Of a DNA stretch of 64,000 bases, positions 24,411-37,322 are shown piece after piece. Positions within the stretch are counted from its first letter, which is position 1; every line of letters starts with the position of its first letter. Below the pieces are notes generated by a model. That model was not told the origin of the DNA. It saw only the letters and a program-made list of their open reading frames with translations, and searched no databases. The stretch is from Nemophila menziesii (lineage: Eukaryota > Streptophyta > Magnoliopsida > Boraginales > Hydrophyllaceae): the NCBI GenBank assembly GCA_029959085.1, contig JARWIR010000018.1, forward strand, positions 15,809,001-15,873,000, given 5' to 3'. Position numbers and translations under genes: made by a program.

Positions 24411-27400
24411 TTTGGAGACCCTCCCAAAACCCCTCGGAACCCCCTAACGACCCCCGAAAACCCTGGCACCCCCCTCAAAAACCCGTAAAAATTCCGACGA
24501 GGCCCTGAAAACCCGAAAAAAGGACGATTAAAAAATTCCGAAAAATCGCTTGAAAACACAAAAGAGACTACCAAAAGACCCATAAAAAGCACCAAAAACC
24601 CCTAAAAACCCCAACAGAACCCCCAGAAACCCCGAAATAACCCCCCAGAACCCTCGAAACGTCTAAAAACCCCCGGAAAGCACCCAAGGGCCATAAAAGA
24701 CCCCTTAAAAAGCCCCCAATATCCCCAAAAACGCCCAAAAATACGTTTAAGGACCGTCAAAAAGCACTTTGGAGACCCTCCCAAAACACCTCGGAACCCC
24801 CTAACGACCCCCGAAATCCCTGGCACCCCCCTCAAAAACCCGTAAAAAGCACGACGAGGCCCTGAAAACCCGAAAAAAGGACGATTAAAAAAGTCCGAAA
24901 AATCGCTTGAAAACACAAAAGAGGCACCCAAAAGACCCATAAAAAGCATCAAAAACCCCTAAAACCCCCAACAGAACCCCCAGAAACCCCGAAATAACCC
25001 CCCAGAACCCTCGAAACGTCAAAAAACCCCCGAAAAGCACCGAAGGGCCCTAAAAGACCCCTTGAAAAGCCCCCAATATCCCCAAAAACGCCCAAAAATA
25101 CGTTTAAGGACCGTCAAAAAACACTTTGGAGACCCTCCCAAAACCCCTCGGAACCCCCTAACGACCCCCAAAAACCCTGGCACCCCCCTCAAAAACCCGT
25201 AAGAACCCCCACGAGGCCCTGAAAACCCGAAAAAGGACGATTAAAAAAGTCCGAAAAATCGCTTGAAAACACAAAAGAGGCTACCAAAAGACCCATAAAA
25301 AGCACCAAAAACCCCAACAGAACCCCCAGAAACCCCAGAAACCCCGAAATAACCCCCCAGAACCCGTCGAAACCGCTAAAAACCCCTGGAAAGCACCCAA
25401 GGGCCCTAAAAGACCCCTTGAAAAGCCCCCGATATCCCCAAAAACGCCCAAAAATACGTTTAAGGACCGTCAAAAAGCACTTTGGAGACCCTCCCAAAAC
25501 CCCTCGGAACCCCCTAACGACCCCCGAAAACCCTGGCACCCCCCTCAAAAACCCGTAAAAAGCCCGACGAGGCCCTGAAAACCCGAAAAAAATGACGATT
25601 AAAAAAGTCCGAAAAATCGCTTGAAAACACAAAAGAGGCTCCCAAAAGACCCATAAAAAGCACCAAAAACCCCTAAAAACCCCAACAGAACCCCCAGAAA
25701 CCCCGAAATAACCCCCCAGAACCCGTCGAAACGTCTAAAAACCCCCGGAAAGCACCCAAGGGCCATAAAAGACCCCTTGAAAAGCCCCCAATATCCCCAA
25801 AAACGCCCAAAAATACGTTTAAGGACCGTCAAAAAGCACTTTGGAGACCCTCCCAAAACCCCTCGGAACCCCCTAACGACCCCCGAAAACCCTGGCACCC
25901 CCCTCAAAAACCCGTAAAAATTCCGACGAGGCCCTGAAAACCCGAAAAAAGGACGATTAAAAAATTCCGAAAAATCGCTTGAAAACACAAAAGAGACTAC
26001 CAAAAGACCCATAAAAAGCACCAAAAACCCCTAAAAACTCCAACAGAACCCCCAGAAACCCCGAAATAACCCCCCAGAACCCTCGAAACGTCTAAAAACC
26101 CCCGGAAAGCACCCAAGGGCCATAAAAGACCCCTTGAAAAGCCCCCAATATCCCCAAAAACGCCCAAAAATACGTTTTTTGACCGTCAAAAAGCACTTTG
26201 GAGACCCTCCCAAAACACCTCGGAACCCCCTAACGACCCCCGAAATCCCTGGCACCCCCCTCAAAAACCCGTAAAAAGCACGACGAGGCCCTGAAAACCC
26301 GAAAAAAGGACGATTAAAAAAGTCCGAAAAATCGCTTGAAAACACAAAAGAGGCACCCAAAAGACCCATAAAAAGCACCAAAAACCCCTAAAAACCCCAA
26401 CAGAACCCCCAGAAACCCCGAAATAACCCCCCAGAACCCGTCGAAACCGCTAAAAACACCTGGAAAGCACCGAAGGGCCCTAAAAAACCCCTTGAAAAGC
26501 CCCCGATATCCCCAAAAACGCCCAAAAATACGTTTAAGGACCGTCAAAAAGCACTTTGGAGACCCTCCCAAAACCCCTCGGAACCCCCTAACGACCCCCG
26601 AAAACCCTGGCACCCCCTCAAAAACCCGTAAAAACCCCGACGAGGCCCTGAAAACCCGAAAAAATGACGATTAAAAAAGTCTGAAAAATCGTTTGAAAAC
26701 ACAAAAGAGGCTACCAAAAGACCCATAAAAAGCACCAAAAACCCCAACAGAACCCCCAGAAACCCCGAAATAACCCCCCAGAACCCGTCGAAACCGCTAA
26801 AAACCCCCGGAAAGAACCCAAGGGCCCTAAAAGACCCCTTGAAAAGCCCCCGATATCCCCAAAAACGCCCAAAAATACGTTTAAGGACCGTCAAAAAGCA
26901 CTTTGGAGACCCTCCCAAAACCCCTCAGAACCCCCTAACGACCCCCGAAAACCCTGGCACCCCCCTCAAAAACCCGTAAAAACCCCGAAGAGGCCCTGAA
27001 AACCCGAAAAAAGGACGATTAAAAAAGTCCGAAAAATCGCTTGAAAACACAAAAGAGGCTCCCAAAAGACCCATAAAAAGCACCAAAAACCCCTAAAAAC
27101 CACAACAGAACCCCGAGAAACCCCGAAATAACCCCCCAGAACCCGTCGAAACCGCTAAAAACCTCCGGAAAGCACCCAAGGGCCCTAAAAGACCCCTTGA
27201 AAAGCCCCCAATATCCCCAAAAACGCCCAAAAATACGTTTAAGGACCGTCAAAAAGCACTTTGGAGACCCTCCCAAAACCCCTCGGAACCTCCTAACGAC
27301 CCCCAAAAACCCTGGCACCCCCCTCAAAAACCCGTAAAAACCCCGAAGAGGCCCTGAAAACCCGAAAAAAGGACGATTAAAAAAGTCCGAAAAATCGCTT

Positions 27401-27444
27401 GAAAACACAAAAGAGGCTACCAAAAGACCCATAAAAAGCACCAA
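24411..27444 (-). repeat. Higher-order block R, copy 1
   Basis: Monomers here recur in order at about 33940-37322 (offset 9542, becoming 9878-9879 after one extra monomer in the later copy) and at 42080-45010 (a further 8136-8137 bp). The best marker is the TACGTTTTTTGACC variant at about 26171, where other monomers have TACGTTTAAGGACC. It is also found at about 36050 and 44187. Another is the AAATTCCGAAAAATC/AAAATTCCGACG pair near 24490-24540. Confidence 0.8.
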
Positions 27445-30400
27445 AAACCCCTAAAAACCCCAACAGAACCCCCAGAAACCCCGAAATAACCCCCCAGAAC
27501 CCGTCGAAACGTTTAAAAACCCCCAAAAAGCACCCAAGGGCCCTAAAAGACCCCTTGAAAAGCCCCTAATATCCCCAAAAACGCCCAAAAATACGTTTAA
27601 GGACCGTCAAAAAGCACTTTGGAGACCCTCCCAAAACCCCTCGGAACCCCCTAACGACCCCCGACAACCCTGGCACCCCCCTCAAAAACCCGTAAAAAGC
27701 ACGACGAGGCCCTGAAAACCCGAAAAAATGACGATTTAAAAAGTCCGAAAAATCGCTTGAAAACACAAAAGAGGCTACCAAAAGACCCATAAAAAGCACC
27801 AAAAACCCCTAAAAACCCCCAACAGAACCCCCAGAAACCCCGAAATAACCCCCCAGAACCCGTCGAAACCGCTAAAAACCCCCGGAAAGCACCCAAGGGC
27901 CCTAAAAGACCCCTTGAAAAGCCCCCAATATCCCCAAAAACGCCCAAAAATACGTTTAAGGACCGTCAAAAAGCACTTTGGATACCCTCCCAAAACCCCT
28001 CGGAACCCCCTAACGACCCCCGAAAACCCTGGCAGCCCCCTCAAAAACCCGTAAAAAGCACGACGAGGCCCTGAAAACCCGAAAAAAGGACGATTAAAAA
28101 AGTCCGAAAAATCGCTTGAAAACACAAAAGAGGCTACCAAAAGACCCATAAAAAGCACCAAAAACCCCTAAAAACCCCAACAGAACCCCCAGAAACCCCA
28201 GAATCCCCGAAATAACCACCCAGAACCCATCGAAACGTCTAAAAACCCCCGGAAAGCACCCAAGGCCCTAAAAGACCCCTTGAAAAGCCCCCAATATCCC
28301 CAAAAACGCCCAAAAATACGTTTAAGGACCGTCAAAAAGCACTTTGGAGACCCTCCCAAAACCCCTCAGAACCCCCCTCAAAAACCCGTAAAAACCCCGA
28401 CGAGGCCCTGAAAACCCGAAAAAAGGACGATTAAAAAAGTCCGAAAAATCGCTTGAAAACACAAAAGAGGCTACCAAAAGACCCATAAAAAGCACCAAAG
28501 TCCCCTAAAAACCCCAACAGAACCCCCAGAAACCCCGAAATAACCCCCCCCAGAACCCGTCGAAACCGCTAAAAACCCCCGGAAAGCACCCAAGGGCCCT
28601 AAAAGACCCCTTGAAAAGCCCCCAATATCCCCAAAAACGCCCAAAAATACGTTTAAGGAGCGTCAAAAAGCACTTTGGAGACCCTCCCAAAACCCCTCGG
28701 AACCCCCTAACGACCCCCAAAAACCATGGCACCCCCCTCAAAAACCCGTAAAAACCCCGACGAGGCCCTGAAAACCTGAAAAAAGGACGATTAAAAAAGT
28801 CCGAAAAATCGATTGAAAACACAAAAGAGGCTCCCAAAAGACCCATAAAAAGCATCAAAAACCCCTAAAAACCCCAACAGAACCCCCAGAAACCCCGAAA
28901 TAACCCCCCAGAACCCGTCGAAACCGCTAAAAACCCCCGGAAAGCACCCAAGGGCCCTAAAAGACCCCTTGAAAAGCCCCCAATATCCCCAAAAACGCCC
29001 AAAAATACGTTTAAGGACCGTCAAAAAGCACTTTGGAGACCCTCCCCTAACGACCCCCGAAAACCCTGGCACCCCCTCAAAAACCCGTAAAAACCCCGAC
29101 GAGGCCCTGAAAACCCGAAAAAAGGACGATTAAAAAAGTCCGAAAAATCGCTTGAAAACACAAAAGAGGCTACCAAAAGACCCATAAAAAGCACCAAAAA
29201 CCCCTAAAAACCCCAACAGAACCCCCAGAAACCCCGAAATAACCCCCCAGAACCCGTCGAAACCGCTAAAAACCCCCGGAAAGCACCCAAGGGCCCTAAA
29301 AGACCCCTTGAAAAGCCCCCAATATCCCCAAAAACGCCCAAAAATACGTTTAAGGACCGTCAAAAAGCACTTTGGAGACCCTCCCAAAACCCCTCGGAAC
29401 CCCCTAACGACCCCCGAAAACCCTGGCACCCCCCTCAAAAACCCGTAAAAACCCCGACGAGGCCCTGAAAACCCGAAAAAAGGACGATTAAAAAAGTCTG
29501 AAAAATCGCTTGAAAACACAAAAGAGGCTCCCAAAAGACCCATAAAAAGCACCAAAAACCCCTAAAAACCCCAACAGAACCCCCTGAAACCCCGAAATAA
29601 CCCCCCAGAACCCGTCGAAACCGCTAAAACCCCCCGGAAAGCACCCAAGGGCCCTAAAAGACCCCTTGAAAAGCCCCCAATATCCCCAAAAACACCCAAA
29701 AATACGTTTAAGGACCGTCAAAAAGCACTTTGGAGACCCTCCCAGAACCCCTCGGAACCCCCTAACGACCCCCGAAAACACTGGCACCCCCCTCAAAAAC
29801 CCGTAAAAACCCCGACGAGGCCCTGAAAACCCGAAAAAAGGACGATTAAAAAATTCCGAAAAATCGCTTGAAAACACAAAAGAGACTACCAAAAGACCCA
29901 TAAAAAGCACCAAAAACCCCTAAAAACCCCAACTGAACCCCCAGAAACCCCGAAATAACCCCCCAGAACCCTCGAAACGTCTAAAAACCCCCGGAAAGCA
30001 CCCAAGGGCCATAAAAGACCCCTTGAAAAGCCCCCAATATCCCCAAAAACGCCCAACAATACGTTTAAGGACCGTCAAAAAGCACTTTGGAGACCCTCCC
30101 AAAACACCTCGGAACCCCCTAACGACCCCCGAAATCCCTGGCACCCCCCTCAAAAACCCGTAAAAAGCACGACGAGGCCCTGAAAACTCGAAAAAAGGAC
30201 GATTAAAAAAGTCCGAAAAATCGCTTGAAAACACAAAAGAGGCTCCCAAAAGACCCATAAAAAGCACCAAAAACCCCTAAAAACCCCAACAGAACCCCCA
30301 GAAACCCCGAAATAACCCCCCAGAACCCTCGAAACGTCAAAAACCCCCGAAAAGCACCGAAGGGCCCTAAAAGACCCCTTGAAAAGCCCCCAATATCCCC

Positions 30401-30982
30401 AAAAACGCCCAAAAATACGTTTAAGGACCGTCAAAAAACACTTTGGAGACCCTCCCAAAACCCCTCGGAACCCCCTAACGACCCCCGAAAACCCTGGCAC
30501 CCTCCTCAAAAACCCGTAAAAACCCCGACGAGGCCCTGAAAACCCGAAAAAGGACGATTAAAAAAGTCCGAAAAATCGCTTGAAAACACAAAAGAGGCTA
30601 CCAAAAGACCCATAAAAAGCACCAAAAACCCCAACAGAACCCCCAGAAACCCCAGAAACCCCGAAATAACCCCCCAGAACCCGTCGAAACCGCTAAAAAC
30701 CCCTGGAAAGCACCCAAGGGCCCTAAAAGACCCCTTGAAAAGCCCCCGATATCCCCAAAAACGCCCAAAAATACGTTTAAGGACCGTCAAAAAGCACTTT
30801 GGAGACCCTCCCAAAACCCCTCGGAACCCCCTAACGACCCCCGAAAACCCTGGCACCCCCCTCAAAAACCCGTAAAAACCCCGACGAGGCCCTGAAAACC
30901 CGAAAAAAGGACGATTAAAAAAGTCCGAAAAATCGCTTGAAAACACAAAAGAGGCTACGAAAAGACCCATAAAAAGCACCAA
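27445..30982 (-). repeat. Higher-order block P, copy III (partial, monomers missing)
   Basis: This corresponds to about 6156-10410 of copy I. The offset to copy II falls from 7802 (27775) to 7444 (28168) and then from 7442 (29130) to 7084 (29920), so it drops by one monomer length twice. One missing monomer corresponds to 6805-7230; the other loss left a hybrid monomer at 29488-29913. The 18-bp deletion monomer (29041) and the GGATACCCTCCC monomer (27981) are kept. Confidence 0.85.
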
Positions 30983-33940
30983 AAACCCCTAAAAACCCCC
31001 AACAGAACCCCCAGAACCCGTCGAAACCGCTAAAACCCCCCGGAAAGCACCCAAGGGCCCTAAAAGACCCCTTGAAAAGCCCCCAATATCCCCAAAAACA
31101 CCCAAAAATACGTTTAAGGACCGTCAAAAAGCACTTTGGAGACCCTCCCAAAACACCTCGGAACCCCCTAACGACCCCCGAAATCCCTGGCACCCCCCTC
31201 AAAAACCCGTAAAAAGCACGACGAGGCCCTGAAAACTCGAAAAAAGGACGATTAAAAAAGTCCGAAAAACCGCTTGAAAACACAAAAGAGGCTCCCAAAA
31301 GACCCATAAAAAGCACCAAAAACCCCTAAAAACCCCAACAGAACCCCCAGAAACCCCGAAATAACCCCCCAGAACCCTCGAAACGTCAAAAAACCCCCGA
31401 AAAGCACCGAAGGGCCCTAAAAGACCCCTTGAAAAGCCCCCAATATCCCCAAAAACGCCCAAAAATACGTTTAAGGACCGTCAAAAAACACTTTGGAGAC
31501 CCTCCCAAAACCCCTCGGAACCCCCTAACGACCCCCGAAAACCCTGGCACCCTCCTCAAAAACCCGTAAAAACCCCGACGAGGCCCTGAAAACCCGAAAA
31601 AGGACGATTAAAAAAGTCCGAAAAATCGCTTGAAAACACAAAAGAGGCTACCAAAAGACCCATAAAAAGCACCAAAAACCCCAACAGAACCCCCAGAAAC
31701 CCCAGAAACCCCGAAATAACCCCCCAGAACCCGTCGAAACCGCTAAAAACCCCTGGAAAGCACCCAAGGGCCCTAAAAGACCCCTTGAAAAGCCCCCGAT
31801 ATCCCCAAAAACGCCCAAAAATACGTTTAAGGACCGTCAAAAAGCACTTTGGAGACCCTCCCAAAACCCCTCGGAACCCCCTAACGACCCCCGAAAACCC
31901 TGGCACCCCCCTCAAAAACCCGTAAAAACCCCGACGAGGCCCTGAAAACCCGAAAAAAGGACGATTAAAAAAGTCCGAAAAATCGCTTGAAAACACAAAA
32001 GAGGCTACGAAAAGACCCATAAAAAGCACCAAAAACCCCTAAAAACCCCCAACAGAACCCCCAGAACCCGTCGAAACCGCTAAAACCCCCCGGAAAGCAC
32101 CCAAGGGCCCTAAAAGACCCCTTGAAAAGCCCCCAATATCCCCAAAAACACCCAAAAATACGTTTAAGGACCGTCAAAAAGCACTTTGGAGACCCTCCCA
32201 GAACCCCTCGGAACCCCCTAACGACCCCCGAAAACCCTGGCACCCCCCTCAAAAACCCGTAAAAAGCCCGACGAGGCCCTGAAAACCCGAAAAAAATGAC
32301 GATTAAAAAAGTCCGAAAAATCGCTTGAAAACACAAAAGAGGCTCCCAAAAGACCCATAAAAAGCACCAAAAACCCCTAAAAACCCCAACAGAACCCCCA
32401 GAAACCCCGAAATAACCCCCCAGAACCCGTCGAAACCGCTAAAACCCCCCGGAAAGCACCCAAGGGCCCTAAAAGACCCCTTGAAAAGCCCCCAATATCC
32501 CCAAAAACGCCCAACAATACGTTTAAGGACCGTCAAAAAGCACTTTGGAGACCCTCCCAAAACACCTCGGAACCCCCTAACGACCCCCGAAATCCCTGGC
32601 ACCCCCCTCAAAAACCCGTAAAAAGCACGACGAGGCCCTGAAAACTCGAAAAATGGACGATTAAAAAAGTCCGAAAAATCGCTTGAAAACACAAAAGAGG
32701 CTCCCAAAAGACCCATAAAAAGCACCAAAAACCCCTAAAAACCCCAACAGAACCCCCAGAAACCCCGAAATAACCCCCCAGAACCCTCGAAACGTCAAAA
32801 AACCCCCGAAAAGCACCGAAGGGCCCTAAAAGACCCCTTGAAAAGCCCCCAATATCCCCAAAAACGCCCAAAAATACGTTTAAGGACCGTCAAAAAACAC
32901 TTTGGAGACCCTCCCAAAACCCCTCGGAACCCCCTAACGACCCCCGAAAACCCTGGCACCCTCCTCAAAAACCCGTAAAAACCCCGACGAGGCCCTGAAA
33001 ACCCGAAAAAGGACGATTAAAAAAGTCCGAAAAATCGCTTGAAAACACAAAAGAGGCTACCAAAAGACCCATAAAAAGCACCAAAAACCCCAACAGAACC
33101 CCCAGAAACCCCAGAAACCCCGAAATAACCCCCCAGAACCCGTCGAAACCGCTAAAAACCCCTGGAAAGCACCCAAGAGCCCTAAAAGACCCCTTGAAAA
33201 GCCCCCGATATCCCCAAAAACGCCCAAAAATACGTTTAAGGACCGTCAAAAAGCACTTTGGAGACCCTCCCAAAACCCCTCGGAACCCCCTAACGACCCC
33301 CGAAAACCCTGGCACCCCCCTCAAAAACCCGTAAAAACCCCGACGAGGCCCTGAAAACCCGAAAAAAGGACGATTAAAAAAGTCCGAAAAATCGCTTGAA
33401 AACACAAAAGAGGCTACGAAAAGACCCATAAAAAGCACCAAAAACCCCTAAAAACCCCCAACAGAACCCCCAGAACCCGTCGAAACCGCTAAAACCCCCC
33501 GGAAAGCACCCAAGGGCCCTAAAAGACCCCTTGAAAAGCCCCCAATATCCCCAAAAACACCCAAAAATACGTTTAAGGACCGTCAAAAAGCACTTTGGAG
33601 ACCCTCCCAGAACCCCTCGGAACCCCCTAACGACCCCCGAAAACCCTGGCACCCCCCTCAAAAACCCGTAAAAAGCCCGACGAGGCCCTGAAAACCCGAA
33701 AAAAATGACGATTAAAAAAGTCCGAAAAATCGCTTGAAAACACAAAAGAGGCTCCCAAAAGACCCATAAAAAGCACCAAAAACCCCTAAAAACCCCAACA
33801 GAACCCCCAGAAACCCCGAAATAACCCCCCAGAACCCGTCGAAACGTCTAAAAACCCCCGGAAAGCACCCAAGGGCCATAAAAGACCCCTTGAAAAGCCC
33901 CCAATATCCCCAAAAACGCCCAAAAATACGTTTAAGGACC
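30983..33940 (-). repeat. Locally expanded P/R boundary monomers
   Basis: A distinctive short-monomer pair (GAAAAAGGACG followed by CACCAAAAACCCCAACAG and a doubled CAGAAACCCC) starts near 30506, 31556, 32965 and 34731. The spacings are 1050, 1409 and 1766 bp, that is three, four and five monomers. In the corresponding places of the other copies (23423 to 25189 and 41101 to 42867) only the 1766-bp spacing is present, so two extra partial duplications are specific to this part of the array. Confidence 0.75.
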
Positions 33941-36900
33941 GTCAAAAAGCAATTTGGAGACCCTCCCAAAACCCCTCGGAACCCCCTAACGACCCCCGAA
34001 AACCCTGGCACCCCCCTCAAAAACCCGTAAAAATTCCGACGAGGCCCTGAAAACCCGAAAAAAGGACGATTAAAAAATTCCGAAAAATCGCTTGAAAACA
34101 CAAAAGAGACTACCAAAAGACCCATAAAAAGCACCAAAAACCCCTAAAAACCCCAACAGAACCCCCAGAAACCCCGAAATAACCCCCCAGAACCCTCGAA
34201 ACGTCTAAAAACCCCCGGAAAGCACCCAAGGGCCATAAAAGACCCCTTAAAAAGCCCCCAATATCCCCAAAAACGCCCAAAAATACGTTTAAGGACCGTC
34301 AAAAAGCACTTTGGAGACCCTCCCAAAACACCTCGGAACCCCCTAACGACCCCCGAAATCCCTGGCACCCCCCTCAAAAACCCGTAAAAAGCACGACGAG
34401 GCCCTGAAAACCCGAAAAAAGGACGATTAAAAAAGTCCGAAAAATCGCTTGAAAACACAAAAGAGGCACCCAAAAGACCCATAAAAAGCATCAAAAACCC
34501 CTAAAACCCCCAACAGAACCCCCAGAAACCCCGAAATAACCCCCCAGAACCCTCGAAACGTCAAAAAACCCCCGAAAAGCACCGAAGGGCCCTAAAAGAC
34601 CCCTTGAAAAGCCCCCAATATCCCCAAAAACGCCCAAAAATACGTTTAAGGACCGTCAAAAAACACTTTGGAGACCCTCCCAAAACCCCTCGGAACCCCC
34701 TAACGACCCCCAAAAACCCTGGCACCCCCCTCAAAAACCCGTAAGAACCCCGACGAGGCCCTGAAAACCCGAAAAAGGACGATTAAAAAAGTCCGAAAAA
34801 TCGCTTGAAAACACAAAAGAGGCTACCAAAAGACCCATAAAAAGCACCAAAAACCCCAACAGAACCCCCAGAAACCCCAGAAACCCCGAAATAACCCCCC
34901 AGAACCCGTCGAAACCGCTAAAAACCCCTGGAAAGCACCCAAGGGCCCTAAAAGACCCCTTGAAAAGCCCCCGATATCCCCAAAAACGCCCAAAAATACG
35001 TTTAAGGACCGTCAAAAAGCACTTTGGAGACCCTCCCAAAACCCCTCGGAACCCCCTAACGACCCCCGAAAACCCTGGCACCCCCCTCAAAAACCCGTAA
35101 AAACCCCGACGAGGCCCTGAAAACCCGAAAAAAGGACGATTAAAAAAGTCCGAAAAATCGCTTGAAAACACAAAAGAGGCTACGAAAAGACCCATAAAAA
35201 GCACCAAAAACCCCTAAAAACCCCCAACAGAACCCCCAGAACCCGTCGAAACCGCTAAAACCCCCCGGAAAGCACCCAAGGGCCCTAAAAGACCCCTTGA
35301 AAAGCCCCCAATATCCCCAAAAACACCCAAAAATACGTTTAAGGACCGTCAAAAAGCACTTTGGAGACCCTCCCAGAACCCCTCGGAACCCCCTAACGAC
35401 CCCCGAAAACCCTGGCACCCCCCTCAAAAACCCGTAAAAAGCCCGACGAGGCCCTGAAAACCCGAAAAAAATGACGATTAAAAAAGTCCGAAAAATCGCT
35501 TGAAAACACAAAAGAGGCTCCCAAAAGACCCATAAAAAGCACCAAAAACCCCTAAAAACCCCAACAGAACCCCCAGAAACCCCGAAATAACCCCCCAGAA
35601 CCCGTCGAAACGTCTAAAAACCCCCGGAAAGCACCCAAGGGCCATAAAAGACCCCTTGAAAAGCCCCCAATATCCCCAAAAACGCCCAAAAATATGTTTA
35701 AGGACCGTCAAAAAGCACTTTGGAGACCCTCCCAAAACCCCTCGGAACCCCCTAACGACCCCCGAAAACCCTGGCACCCCCCTCAAAAACCCGTAAAAAT
35801 TCCGACGAGGCCCTGAAAACCCGAAAAAAGGACGATTAAAAAATTCCGAAAAATCGCTTGAAAACACAAAAGAGACTACCAAAAGACCCATAAAAAGCAC
35901 CAAAAACCCCTAAAAACTCCAACAGAACCCCCAGAAACCCCGAAATAACCCCCCAGAACCCTCGAAACGTCTAAAAACCCCCGGAAAGCACCCAAGGGCC
36001 ATAAAAGACCCCTTGAAAAGCCCCCAATATCCCCAAAAACGCCCAAAAATACGTTTTTTGACCGTCAAAAAGCACTTTGGAGACCCTCCCAAAACACCTC
36101 GGAACCCCCTAACGACCCCCGAAATCCCTGGCACCCCCCTCAAAAACCCGTAAAAAGCACGACGAGGCCCTGAAACCCGAAAAAAGGACGATTAAAAAAG
36201 TCCGAAAAATCGCTTGAAAACACAAAAGAGGCACCCAAAAGACCCATAAAAAGCACCAAAAACCCCTAAAAACCCCAACAGAACCCCCAGAAACCCCGAA
36301 ATAACCCCCCAGAACCCGTCGAAACCGCTAAAAACACCTGGAAAGCACCGAAGGGCCCTAAAAAACCCCTTGAAAAGCCCCCGATATCCCCAAAAACGCC
36401 CAAAAATACGTTTAAGGACCGTCAAAAAGCACTTTGGAGACCCTCCCAAAACCCCTCGGAACCCCCTAACGACCCCCGAAAACCCTGGCACCCCCTCAAA
36501 AACCCGTAAAAACCCCGACGAGGCCCTGAAAAACCGAAAAAATGACGATTAAAAAAGTCTGAAAAATCGTTTGAAAACACAAAAGAGGCTACCAAAAGAC
36601 CCATAAAAAGCACCAAAAACCCCAACAGAACCCCCAGAAACCCCGAAATAACCCCCCAGAACCCGTCGAAACCGCTAAAAACCCCCGGAAAGAACCCAAG
36701 GGCCCTAAAAGACCCCTTGAAAAGCCCCCGATATCCCCAAAAACGCCCAAAAATACGTTTAAGGACCGTCAAAAAGCACTTTGGAAACCCTCCCAAAACC
36801 CCTCAGAACCCCCTAACGACCCCCGAAAACCCTGGCACCCCCCTCAAAAACCCGTAAAAACCCCGAAGAGGCCCTGAAAACCCGAAAAAAGGACGATTAA

Positions 36901-37322
36901 AAAAGTCCGAAAAATCGCTTGAAAACACAAAAGAGGCTCCCAAAAGACCCATAAAAAGCACCAAAAACCCCTAAAAACCACAACAGAACCCCGAGAAACC
37001 CCGAAATAACCCCCCAGAACCCGTCGAAACCGCTAAAAACCTCCGGAAAGCACCCAAGGGCCCTAAAAGACCCCTTGAAAAGCCCCCAATATCCCCAAAA
37101 ACGCCCAAAAATACGTTTAAGGACCGTCAAAAAGCACTTTGGAGACCCTCCCAAAACCCCTCGGAACCTCCTAACGACCCCCAAAAACCCTGGCACCCCC
37201 CTCAAAAACCCGTAAAAACCCCGAAGAGGCCCTGAAAACCCGAAAAAAGGACGATTAAAAAAGTCCGAAAAATCGCTTGAAAACACAAAAGAGGCTACCA
37301 AAAGACCCATAAAAAGCACCAA
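33941..37322 (-). repeat. Higher-order block R, copy 2
   Basis: Matches block R copy 1 at offsets of 9542 to 9879 bp and copy 3 at 8136-8137 bp. It carries the TACGTTTTTTGACC marker at about 36050. It is followed by the ACCACAACAGAACCCCGAG monomer at about 36976, as R copy 1 is at about 27098. Small private differences include CCTGAAACCCG near 36170 (one A lost) and CTTTGGAAACC near 36780. The start is approximate, because R and the P-type monomers before it grade into each other. Confidence 0.75.
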
